Assembly (NCBI GenBank): GCA_014729315.1
Contig: WJKD01000622.1
Coordinates: 1-10,061, forward strand
Length of the DNA stretch: 10,061 bases
Direction: 5' to 3'
Source of the DNA: Promethearchaeota archaeon
Lineage (GTDB): Archaea > Asgardarchaeota > Lokiarchaeia > Sigynarchaeales > SOKP01
Within the stretch, counting starts at the first letter, position 1, and each line of letters starts with the position of its first letter. A program made the position numbers and the translations under genes. The notes under the pieces were generated by a model. The model did no database searches. It saw nothing but the letters and a program-made list of their open reading frames with translations, and was not told the origin of the DNA. Shown in pieces: positions 1 to 5,836 of this stretch.

Positions 1-144
1 TTATTCTGATTTTATTTCACTTTTAAATTTGATATCATTTTGTGCGAAATTGACCTTAATTAATTGTTTTTGGATTTTAATTGTCTTTTGTCAAGCTACA
101 CTAATAGAATATCAAGTTCATATCAAATTAAGTCTTTCAAATCT

Positions 145-157
145 TATTTCGGAAATA
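145..157. promoter_or_regulatory. 13-bp perfect palindrome upstream of the Lrp-type gene
   Basis: TATTTC-G-GAAATA is a perfect 6-1-6 inverted repeat about 80 bases before the Lrp-type start and about 43 bases before its TATA-like box. Lrp/AsnC proteins commonly bind short palindromes near their own promoters, so this is a candidate autoregulatory site. In DNA this AT-rich some palindromes arise by chance, although the central C-G-G makes this one less trivial than a pure A/T repeat. The rest of 1-236 is AT-rich and shows no gene I can support. Confidence 0.25.
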
Positions 158-197
158 TTAAAATTAATGATTCTTTTAGATAATTTAGTGATCATTT

Positions 198-207
198 TTT
201 ATAATTT
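198..207 (+). promoter_or_regulatory. TATA-like box of the Lrp-type gene
   Basis: TATAATTT at 200-207 is centred near 204. An archaeal start site about 27 bases further on would fall near 231, six bases before the ATG at 237, which implies a leaderless or almost leaderless mRNA. This fits the absence of a Shine-Dalgarno sequence before that ATG. Confidence 0.45.
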
Positions 208-236
208 ACTCAAAATAATTAAATAAAGTTTTACAA

Positions 237-659
237 ATGGTTGACGCAATCGATCTAAAAATATTAGAAGAGTTAGAAAAGGACGGTAGAAAATCCTATA
301 GCGATATTGCCGATGTAGTTGGAAAAACCGAAGCAACGGTAAGAAGGAGAGTCAAAAAACTTAAAAAGAAAGGCGTTATCGAGAAATTCACCATTGACTA
401 TAGCGTTAACTCTAAACCTAGGGTTAGAGCAACGATAAAAATTGAGCCCAATTTCAAAGACATCAAAAGAATTTTAAAGGAACTTAAAGAAATTGACGAA
501 GTCACAGATATTTGGCGTTTATCCGGCGATTGTGGTATTTTCATTAAACTTGAAATTCCCTCAATAGAAGACTTCAATCCTCTTCTTGAGGGAAAGATCT
601 CTCAAATTCAAGGTACAAAAATCATGGAAACCTGCTTCATAACTGACGTTATTAAATAG
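237..659 (+). CDS. Lrp/AsnC-family transcriptional regulator
   Basis: A 140-residue DNA-binding regulator with the length and two-part layout of the Lrp/AsnC (feast/famine) family. Residues about 3-55 form the winged helix-turn-helix: DAIDLKILEEL, then SYSDIADVVGKTEATVRRRVKKLKKKGVI, with the basic recognition helix around residues 31-45. Residues about 63-138 match the RAM (ligand-binding and oligomerisation) domain, including the turn LSGDCGIFIKLE and the final strand before the C-terminal lysine. The start at 237 follows a TATA-like box directly and has no ribosome site, so translation is probably leaderless. Family members sense amino acids or other small metabolites as dimers or octamers. 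The ligand cannot be read here. It lies 315 bases before the molybdoenzyme operon in the same orientation, so that operon and its own gene are the natural candidate targets (inference). Confidence 0.9.
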   Translation: MVDAIDLKILEELEKDGRKSYSDIADVVGKTEATVRRRVKKLKKKGVIEKFTIDYSVNSKPRVRATIKIEPNFKDIKRILKELKEIDEVTDIWRLSGDCGIFIKLEIPSIEDFNPLLEGKISQIQGTKIMETCFITDVIK

Positions 660-886
660 GCACTTTTTATCAAAGTTCAATTTTTCAAGTCTGGATTAAT
701 GGAAAAGCTCTGGTAATAGGTCTTCTATGATGATTATGTCTCTTTTTTTGATTTTTCAATTATTTTTATTAATAGAAAAAATTTAAATACCTTTCAAATT
801 GAATTTATACTTTTCTTAGCCAAAATTAAAGATTATTAATAATTAATTAGTTCATATTTAAGACTGCATATTGGTTTAATAGCACT

Positions 887-930
887 TTTAATTATAAGAT
901 TTAAAGGTAGGAAGTATATTTAATTATAAG
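887..930 (+). repeat. Two 12-base direct repeats (TTTAATTATAAG)
   Basis: TTTAATTATAAG occurs exactly at 887-898 and at 919-930, start-to-start distance 32 bases, about three turns of the helix, so both copies face the same side of the DNA. The second copy abuts the TATA-like box at 931. This is a suitable arrangement for a regulator binding cooperatively at the operon promoter, possibly the Lrp-type protein encoded upstream. Alternatively it is a duplicated promoter segment. Confidence 0.4.
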
Positions 931-938
931 TATAAAAA
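931..938 (+). promoter_or_regulatory. TATA-like box of the molybdoenzyme operon
   Basis: TATAAAAA centred near 934 predicts a start site near 961, giving a leader of about 14 bases before the ATG at 975. It directly follows the second copy of the 12-base direct repeat. Confidence 0.5.
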
Positions 939-974
939 GCTTAAAATAATAAATAATAACGAGAAATTTTTGAT

Positions 975-3242
975 ATGGCTAAGGATAAAGGTATTAAATT
1001 TGTAAGGACTGCTTGTCCCGCCCACTGTGGGATAGATGCTTGCGGAATTCTAGCGCACGTAAAGGATGATAAAATAATAAAGTTAGAACCAGCGGATTTT
1101 CCTTTAGAAAGAGATAGAAGAATCTGTCTTCGAGGACTTTCAAGTTTAGACATAACTTATCACCCAGATAGGTTAAAATATCCTCTGAAACGAGTAGGTA
1201 ACAGGGGTGAGGCGGACTTTGAGAGAATATCTTGGAACGAGGCTTTTGATATTATTGCAGATAGTTTTCAAAGTATTGCCGAGAAATACGGTTGGAAGTC
1301 AATCGGTTGGGTGTTAGGGGGCCCAGGAGCTGGGCAGACAAAGTTTGCAGCTTATTTAAGGCTTGCTAGCCTTACGCAATCTACTAGAGTTAGCGCGTGG
1401 GGATACGGTGATGCGGGATTACCTTGCGGAAGTCGAGTAATATTTGGAAGTCAATTTCCTTATATTTATTTATTTGGTACATTTTGGCAACGCAAATGGC
1501 CCGAATTATTAGTCATCTGGGGGACAAATCCCGCTGAATCGATGCCTTTACAAACGATGAGAAAAGTATTGGACGCAAAAGAAGAAAAAGGCACAAAAGT
1601 TGTCGTTATCGATCCACGATTTACAGCTACTGCTTCTAAAGCAGATGTTTACGTTGGTTTAAAGCCAGGGACGGACGCAGCGCTAGCTTTGGGTCTTATG
1701 CGCGTAATATTTAAGGAAGGTTTATACGACGAGAATTTTATACGCAAAGAAACAAACGGCTGTTTTTTAGTGAGAAATGATAACGGTAAGCTTCTTAGAG
1801 GAAAGGATATGGGGGAAAAAAAGAAAAAGGCTACAATTGCATGGATTGCATCTCAAAACGCCGCAAAAGTAGTAAGAAGATCCACCTTCAAAAAAGCTGC
1901 GATAACTGGGACCTATAGGGTAAATGGTATTGAATGTAAAACCGCATTCCAGACTCTAATGGATTTAGCAGAGGAATATACGCTTGAAAAAACTTCAGAA
2001 ATTACGGGAGTAGCTCAAGATAAGATTGAAAGCCTTGCAAGAGCAATTGGGAATACAAAAAAAGTAAATTTTTTCACATATATGGGTTTTACGAGAACTT
2101 ATCATGGAGACATCTCTCTGAGAGGATTAGCTACTGTTGCAAGCGTGACAGGACACGTAAGTACGGCATTTAGTTCAGGATATGTGCCTGCTGTATTGAA
2201 TTGGGATCCATTCCTAAAAGCCCGACCCGATAAACCGTCTTATCATCGCCTTGGAATTTTAAAACTTTACAATGCGGTAATTAAGGGAGATCCTTATCCT
2301 ATTAAGGCAGTCTGGTTTTCGTTTATCAATTTTCTTAATCAATGTGTGGATTGTAATAAATTAATAAATGAATTCTTCCCCAAATTAGATTTTATTGTAC
2401 AAACCGAATTGTTTATGACTCCTACTGCAAAATACGCGGACATAATATTGCCAGTATGTAGCTTTTTGGAGTTTTCCGATTTTATTCCTCATCCTTATCC
2501 GTACATTCAATTACAGCAAAAAGTTATCGAGCCATTATACGAATCAAAATCAGATGCCGACATTGTTGAGGGATTAGCTGAGCGCCTTGGATTTGGAAAT
2601 TATATATCGGGCGGAGAAGAAGGTTTGATCGATATCATTACGGATCATCCATCTTTGAAAGGGTACGATAGGGAAACTTTGAAAAAAGGACCTAAATTAT
2701 TACAAGAATTACCCGAGGGAAGTAATTTTCCTTTAACTTTTTCGACACCATCTGGTAAAATTGAAATTTACGCAGAACAATTAGTTGAAGATGGACAAGC
2801 CCTTCCCGTATATCTACCACCTTTAGAATCTCCCATCAACGGAGAGGAGCTCGAATATCCTTTAGCTTTTGTTCAAGGACATAGTAGGTTTCGCACTCAT
2901 TCTTCTTTCGCAAATGTTCAAAGCCTATTAGACCTTAATCCCGAACCTTTTGTGGACATTAATCCTATTGACGCCAAAAAAAGAGATATTAAAACCAATG
3001 ATTTGGTGACTGTTTATAACGATAGAGCCCGAACTACGCTCAAGGCGCGAGTCAACCCGATGGTCCATCCAGGGATAATAGATATAACGGAGGGGTGGTG
3101 GATCGATCAATTCAAAGAGGGGAGCGTGAATCATCTAACCCACGATGTTATCAATCCCGTTCAAGAAAAAATATACGAACCTAACATGCACATGAATGAT
3201 GTAGCAGTCGAAGTGATTAAAGCAAATGAGGGAGAAAAATGA
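975..3242 (+). CDS. Molybdopterin-dependent oxidoreductase, DMSO-reductase family, catalytic subunit
   Basis: A 755-residue Mo/W-bis-MGD enzyme. The N-terminal [4Fe-4S] domain has Cys14, Cys18, Cys23 and Cys51, followed by Arg53-Gly54 (CLRG). The CX3CX4C spacing is one residue longer than the usual second gap. Signature stretches follow in family order: YHPDRLKYPLKRVG (62-75), RISWNEAFDIIA (84-95), WGTNPAESMP (182-191) and VVVIDPRFTATASKADVYVG. TELFMTPTAKYADIILPV is near 477-494, and the C-terminal dinucleotide-binding domain spans about 625-745. The metal ligand is not obvious: in Y144-GDAGLPCGS153, Asp146, Cys151 and Ser153 are all candidates, with Asp146 best placed relative to the following FG. 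There is no twin-arginine signal, so the enzyme should be cytoplasmic. It overlaps the ferredoxin-subunit gene by four bases. The substrate is unknown: a sulfur-oxyanion, polysulfide, formate or acetylene-hydratase-like role cannot be separated by reading alone. Confidence 0.9.
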   Translation: MAKDKGIKFVRTACPAHCGIDACGILAHVKDDKIIKLEPADFPLERDRRICLRGLSSLDITYHPDRLKYPLKRVGNRGEADFERISWNEAFDIIADSFQSIAEKYGWKSIGWVLGGPGAGQTKFAAYLRLASLTQSTRVSAWGYGDAGLPCGSRVIFGSQFPYIYLFGTFWQRKWPELLVIWGTNPAESMPLQTMRKVLDAKEEKGTKVVVIDPRFTATASKADVYVGLKPGTDAALALGLMRVIFKEGLYDENFIRKETNGCFLVRNDNGKLLRGKDMGEKKKKATIAWIASQNAAKVVRRSTFKKAAITGTYRVNGIECKTAFQTLMDLAEEYTLEKTSEITGVAQDKIESLARAIGNTKKVNFFTYMGFTRTYHGDISLRGLATVASVTGHVSTAFSSGYVPAVLNWDPFLKARPDKPSYHRLGILKLYNAVIKGDPYPIKAVWFSFINFLNQCVDCNKLINEFFPKLDFIVQTELFMTPTAKYADIILPVCSFLEFSDFIPHPYPYIQLQQKVIEPLYESKSDADIVEGLAERLGFGNYISGGEEGLIDIITDHPSLKGYDRETLKKGPKLLQELPEGSNFPLTFSTPSGKIEIYAEQLVEDGQALPVYLPPLESPINGEELEYPLAFVQGHSRFRTHSSFANVQSLLDLNPEPFVDINPIDAKKRDIKTNDLVTVYNDRARTTLKARVNPMVHPGIIDITEGWWIDQFKEGSVNHLTHDVINPVQEKIYEPNMHMNDVAVEVIKANEGEK
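3228..3234 (+). promoter_or_regulatory. Shine-Dalgarno site for the ferredoxin subunit
   Basis: GAGGGAG lies inside the last codons of the catalytic-subunit gene, four bases before the ATG at 3239. With the ATGA overlap it supports translational coupling of the two subunits. Confidence 0.6.
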
Positions 3243-3817
3243 ATAGAAAACTTGGATTTGTTATAGATCAAGAGAGATGCATAGGTTGCGATACTTGTAC
3301 AGTTGCCTGCCGACTAGAACATGACTCACCTCAAGGTTTTATTAAAGTCCAAAGCCAAATAAAGGGCCAAAAAGACGTTCCTTTGGGAGATTTTCCTGAT
3401 TTAACTTTAAACTTCACCCCTAAACTTTGCAATCATTGTGAAAATCCTCCTTGTTTGGAAGCATGTCCCGTGAGTGCGATAGTGAAAAGAGAAGACGGAA
3501 TTGTTTTAATAGACGACGAATTATGCGAAGGATGTCAGAGTTGCGTAGAGGCGTGTCCTTACAAGGTTATCATATTCAATGTAGATATTAATGTTGCGCA
3601 AAAATGTAATTTATGCGCTCATCGTATAGACAAAGGTTTAGATCCTTTCTGTGTCTTATGTTGCGAAGGACAAGCAATCTATTTTGGGGATTTCAACGAT
3701 CCTCAGAGTAAAGTATCAAAATTAGCGCTTCAAGATAATTTATTTCAACTTCACCCCGAATTTGGAACGAATACATCAATATATTACTCGCCACCAAGGG
3801 AGAAGAGACCGCTATGA
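3239..3817 (+). CDS. Four-cluster [4Fe-4S] ferredoxin electron-transfer subunit (DmsB/PhsB/NrfC type)
   Basis: A 192-residue iron-sulfur protein with 16 cluster-type cysteines in the four-group pattern of DmsB-like subunits. Group 1 is Cys14-17-20-24 (CIGCDTCTVAC). Group 2 is Cys64-67-72-76 (CNHCENPPCLEAC). Group 3 is Cys96-99-102-106 (CEGCQSCVEACP). Group 4 is Cys123-126 plus Cys138 and Cys142 (CNLC, 11 residues, then CVLCC). Cys141 is an extra cysteine inside group 4, where family members usually have another residue. Such proteins wire electrons between the molybdenum subunit and a partner. Its ATG overlaps the TGA of the catalytic gene, so the two are surely one operon. No membrane segment or signal peptide is visible and no DmsC/NrfD-type anchor gene follows. 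The partner is therefore probably a soluble carrier or an enzyme encoded elsewhere (inference). Confidence 0.9.
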   Translation: MNRKLGFVIDQERCIGCDTCTVACRLEHDSPQGFIKVQSQIKGQKDVPLGDFPDLTLNFTPKLCNHCENPPCLEACPVSAIVKREDGIVLIDDELCEGCQSCVEACPYKVIIFNVDINVAQKCNLCAHRIDKGLDPFCVLCCEGQAIYFGDFNDPQSKVSKLALQDNLFQLHPEFGTNTSIYYSPPREKRPL

Positions 3818-3841
3818 TTCATCGATTAAGTAGATAATATA

Positions 3842-4153
3842 ATGAATGATTCTTTAACAGAAAGAATAAAGAACTTTATAAAAATAGTGCCAAGAGGGAA
3901 AATAGCGACTTACGGTCAGATCGCCTCGTATGCGGGTAATCCTCGCGCCGCGCGCTTGGTGTCGTGGATACTTCATTCGTCTTCGAAAAAATATCACCTA
4001 CCTTGGTACAGAATTGTTAATAATAAGGGCAAAATCTCACTTCCAAAGGGAAAAGGTTACCATAGACAGAAAAAACTATTGGAACAAGAGGGGATTTTGT
4101 TTCAAGAAGATGATGTAATCGATTTGAGTAAATTTAAATGGGAAAAGAAATGA
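3842..4153 (+). CDS. Alkyltransferase-like (ATL) protein, non-catalytic O6-alkylguanine sensor
   Basis: A 103-residue protein matching the DNA-binding domain of O6-alkylguanine-DNA alkyltransferase: IVPRGKIATYGQIASYAG (15-32), then the recognition helix with NPRAARLVSWIL (33-44), then PWYRIVNNKGKIS (54-66). In true alkyltransferases the last motif is PCHR with the acceptor cysteine. Here Trp55 replaces that cysteine, the hallmark of ATL proteins, which bind and flip alkylated guanine and flag it for nucleotide excision repair without repairing it. Tyr24 and Arg38 sit where ATLs have the tyrosine and the arginine finger that flip the base, and the length is typical. It starts 24 bases after the ferredoxin subunit with no clear ribosome site, so it may be read from the same transcript. 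A functional link to the molybdoenzyme is not evident. Confidence 0.88.
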   Translation: MNDSLTERIKNFIKIVPRGKIATYGQIASYAGNPRAARLVSWILHSSSKKYHLPWYRIVNNKGKISLPKGKGYHRQKKLLEQEGILFQEDDVIDLSKFKWEKK

Positions 4154-4208
4154 AATTTAAGATTTATTAAAATTGAGCAAAATAATAAGGTATAAATAAA
4201 ATTTCATT
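4149..4208. terminator. 10-bp inverted repeat between convergent genes (possible terminator)
   Basis: AATGAAATTT at 4149-4158 and AAATTTCATT at 4199-4208 are exact reverse complements across a 40-base AT-rich loop. The left arm covers the ATL stop codon. The position between the plus-strand ATL gene and the minus-strand aIF1A gene would suit a bidirectional terminator, but the long loop and pure A/T content make this weak. Confidence 0.2.
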
Positions 4209-4250
4209 AAAATAAGAAGTCAGATAAAAACGAGCAAAAATAATTTGAGT

Positions 4251-4619
4251 TTAAAAAGGGATATTATTTATTTGCATTATTTCGGGTAATCTTCTCTTTC
4301 TTTCTAACCATGAAATCTCTCTTTTATAGTATCTCCAGAAGATCTCACATTTCCCTTTTTTTCCTTCTACTTTAGTTTCGAAATCCCACGGATTTACGAT
4401 TACTAAATCGCCTTGCCGTATCCACACTCGTTTTTTAATTTTTCCTCTCACTCTCCCGATTCTATGCTCTCCATCCTCACAAAATACCTCCATTCGTTCT
4501 TGCCCGTAAATATCGGTGACTCTTGCGAACATTTCGCCTTTTCTTCTTGAGGGCATTTTGATCCTCTTGATAGGTTCTTGTGAATTATATCCTCTCTTTT
4601 TTCCTCTTCGTCCTCCCAT
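4251..4619 (-). CDS. Archaeal translation initiation factor 1A (aIF1A)
   Basis: A 122-residue protein with the three parts of archaeal IF1A: a basic N-terminal tail (MGGRRGKKRG), an S1-like OB fold from about residue 28 to 95, and a helical C-terminal segment ending near KRRLPE. Diagnostic stretches are MFARVTDIYGQERMEVFCEDG (split by the family as two beta strands), HRIGRVRGKIKKRVWIRQGD (52-71) and LVIVNPWDF (72-80). The factor binds the small-subunit A site and promotes start-codon selection. An in-frame TTG lies 15 bases upstream at 4634, but a strong GGAGGTG Shine-Dalgarno sequence (4626-4632) overlaps it and sits six bases before the ATG at 4619, so the ATG is the start. This gene is the best evidence that the window is archaeal. 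Confidence 0.95.
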   Translation of the reverse strand: MGGRRGKKRGYNSQEPIKRIKMPSRRKGEMFARVTDIYGQERMEVFCEDGEHRIGRVRGKIKKRVWIRQGDLVIVNPWDFETKVEGKKGKCEIFWRYYKREISWLERKRRLPEIMQINNIPF

Positions 4620-4625
4620 TATTTT

Positions 4626-4632
4626 CACCTCC
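4626..4632 (-). promoter_or_regulatory. Shine-Dalgarno site deciding the aIF1A start
   Basis: On the minus strand GGAGGTG is followed by six bases and then ATG (4619-4617). It overlaps the alternative TTG codon, so the longer reading is unlikely. Confidence 0.8.
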
Positions 4633-4692
4633 AACTTCTTTTAAATTACGCTAAATATTATTAACCTTTCTTTTTTTGATAATTCTAATTTA

Positions 4693-4703
4693 TTTTTTAT
4701 AAA
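4693..4703 (-). promoter_or_regulatory. Possible TATA-like box of aIF1A
   Basis: Read on the minus strand the sequence is TTTATAAAAAA. A start site about 27 bases downstream would be near 4671, leaving a leader of about 50 bases that includes the Shine-Dalgarno site. Confidence 0.35.
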
Positions 4704-4804
4704 GACAACTAAGCTCCAACGACATCTGATTAATAATGATCGTAAAAGTAATGAAAAATGAAAAATCAAGTTTCCATTAAAATAAACCATGAAACAGACG
4801 TGAC

Positions 4805-4849
4805 ATATCGATTTTTAATATCGATTTAGTAATTTCAAATCGAAAATCG
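4805..4849. repeat. Cluster of four CGATTT elements, two direct and two inverted
   Basis: ATATCGATTT occurs exactly at 4805-4814 and 4818-4827 (13-base period). The reverse complement AAATCG follows at 4837-4842 and 4844-4849. The inner pair can form a six-base-pair stem with a nine-base loop. The cluster lies about 200 bases before the hydrolase start and about 185 bases before the aIF1A start, so it could be an operator for either, or a decayed repeat. Confidence 0.35.
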
Positions 4850-4984
4850 TTTGAAACATCATTTAGCTGTATTTTATATAATTAGAGATAAGTATTAAAT
4901 TTGATTATTATAAACCCTATATATGCGAAGGATCTCTTTATTTTTAATGATAACTATTTATACGATATTTAACTAAAATGATTG

Positions 4985-4998
4985 TAATATAATTTAAA
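4985..4998 (+). promoter_or_regulatory. Possible TATA-like box of the hydrolase-racemase unit
   Basis: TAATATAATTTAAA, centred near 4991, predicts a start site near 5018 and a leader of roughly 27 bases ending in the purine-rich AGAAAGAAG before the ATG at 5045. Other A/T strings nearby (4956-4962) could serve instead. Confidence 0.3.
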
Positions 4999-5044
4999 AT
5001 CTATTCAAAATGAAATCCTTAATCATAATTAATTTAGAAAGAAG

Positions 5045-5818
5045 ATGAATCGAAAGAGTTTTACAATACCAAATCGTAGAGACATGGAGCTTCACGCAAT
5101 ACATTATTTAAGTGAGAAAGAATCCCTCTTTCCAAAAAAAGAAATATCTTGCTTAGTAATTTTTTGTCACGGTTTTACTGGTGATAAATACGAATGGGGA
5201 CGGTTCACTAAGACAGCAGAAAAATTAAGCGAAATTGGTATTGATAGTCTTTTGTTTGACTTTTCAGGCTCGGGGGAAAACGAAAGAGAATACGTCACCT
5301 TAACAAAACAATGCCACGATTTAAAAGATGTATATAACTGGGCAATTAATAAAAACTATATCAGAATCGGCTTTATTGGACTCTCGTTCGGAGGTTTGAC
5401 AGTTTTAGGTACAGATATTCCGGACATTAAAACAATAATATTTTGGGCACCTGCGTTTAGCATAAGAAAGCTTTTTAACCCAAAAGTCCAAGAAAGTTTA
5501 AAGAAAACCGATCTTAAATTACCTTCTTCCGGAGGTCAAGAGCCTATTATGATTAATCATTCCTTCATCGAAGATCTTTCAAATTATGATGTCGATGAGC
5601 TTGTTAAAAAATTTTCCCTACCTACTTTAATAATACAAGGGACAAGAGACCGATCAGTAAGACTTGAAGATACGAGAAGATTTTTCAAACAAATGCCTCA
5701 AGACGATAAACACAAGCTCATTGAAGTACCTAAGGCAACCCATAATTTTGATGGTGAACAGTTAGATCAATTCATCGCTGAAACCATTTCTTGGTTAAAA
5801 GAATATCTATGTGATTAA
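5045..5818 (+). CDS. Alpha/beta hydrolase (serine esterase/peptidase-like)
   Basis: A 257-residue protein with a complete alpha/beta-hydrolase layout. HGFTG (42-46) forms the oxyanion-hole loop, and LLFDFSGSGEN (69-79) is the strand and loop typical of family members that act on ester or amide bonds. GLSFGG (112-117) is the nucleophile elbow with Ser114. Asp202 lies in IIQGTRDRSV, and His233 in KATHNF near the C-terminus completes the triad. No signal peptide or membrane helix is visible, so it should be cytoplasmic. The short region between the elbow and Asp202 leaves room for only a small lid. The exact substrate is not predictable; related proteins are annotated as carboxylesterases, acylglycerol lipases or acylaminoacyl-peptidase-like hydrolases. 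The racemase-family gene starts 18 bases after its stop, so the two are probably one operon. Confidence 0.88.
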   Translation: MNRKSFTIPNRRDMELHAIHYLSEKESLFPKKEISCLVIFCHGFTGDKYEWGRFTKTAEKLSEIGIDSLLFDFSGSGENEREYVTLTKQCHDLKDVYNWAINKNYIRIGFIGLSFGGLTVLGTDIPDIKTIIFWAPAFSIRKLFNPKVQESLKKTDLKLPSSGGQEPIMINHSFIEDLSNYDVDELVKKFSLPTLIIQGTRDRSVRLEDTRRFFKQMPQDDKHKLIEVPKATHNFDGEQLDQFIAETISWLKEYLCD

Positions 5819-5836
5819 AGTAAAGAGAGTGAGAAT

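Larger units (their letters stand above)
660..974. other. 315-base intergenic region before the molybdoenzyme operon
   Basis: No gene is supported here. The left part holds T-rich tracts (TTTTT just after the Lrp stop, and a run of seven T at 743-749), which could end the Lrp transcript. The right part has several TATA-like strings (around 781-788 and 931-938) and a 12-base direct repeat at 887-898 and 919-930. The length and content fit a regulated promoter region for the downstream operon. Confidence 0.5.
4635..5044. other. 410-base divergent intergenic region
   Basis: No gene, tRNA or rRNA is supported in this AT-rich stretch between the minus-strand aIF1A gene and the plus-strand hydrolase gene. 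It should carry both promoters. For aIF1A, the minus strand reads TTTATAAAAAA at 4693-4703, which would give a leader of about 50 bases. For the hydrolase, TAATATAATTTAAA at 4985-4998 would give a leader of about 25-30 bases. In the middle, 4805-4849 contains a small cluster of CGATTT elements described separately. Confidence 0.5.

Noticed and set aside
29..226. A 65-codon frame rich in Ile, Leu and Phe starting with TTG
   Set aside because: Its composition is what A/T-rich non-coding DNA gives. It has no ribosome site or family resemblance, and it overlaps the Lrp promoter.
727..733. ATGATGA resembling a C box of an archaeal C/D guide RNA
   Set aside because: No CTGA (D box) follows within a suitable distance and no terminal stem is visible.
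941..1153. Minus-strand frame of 70 codons
   Set aside because: It is antisense to the well-supported molybdoenzyme start and has no family features.
1398..1430. Possible selenocysteine at the molybdenum ligand position
   Set aside because: No in-frame TGA is present in this stretch; the candidate ligands are ordinary Asp, Cys or Ser codons.
2928..3134. Minus-strand frame of 68 codons
   Set aside because: It is antisense to the conserved dinucleotide-binding domain of the molybdoenzyme.
3930..4118. 62-codon plus-strand frame inside the ATL gene
   Set aside because: It is an out-of-frame shadow of the ATL coding sequence, whose motifs are all in the main frame.
4620..4634. TTG start extending aIF1A by five residues
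   Set aside because: The codons of the extension are the Shine-Dalgarno sequence for the ATG at 4619.
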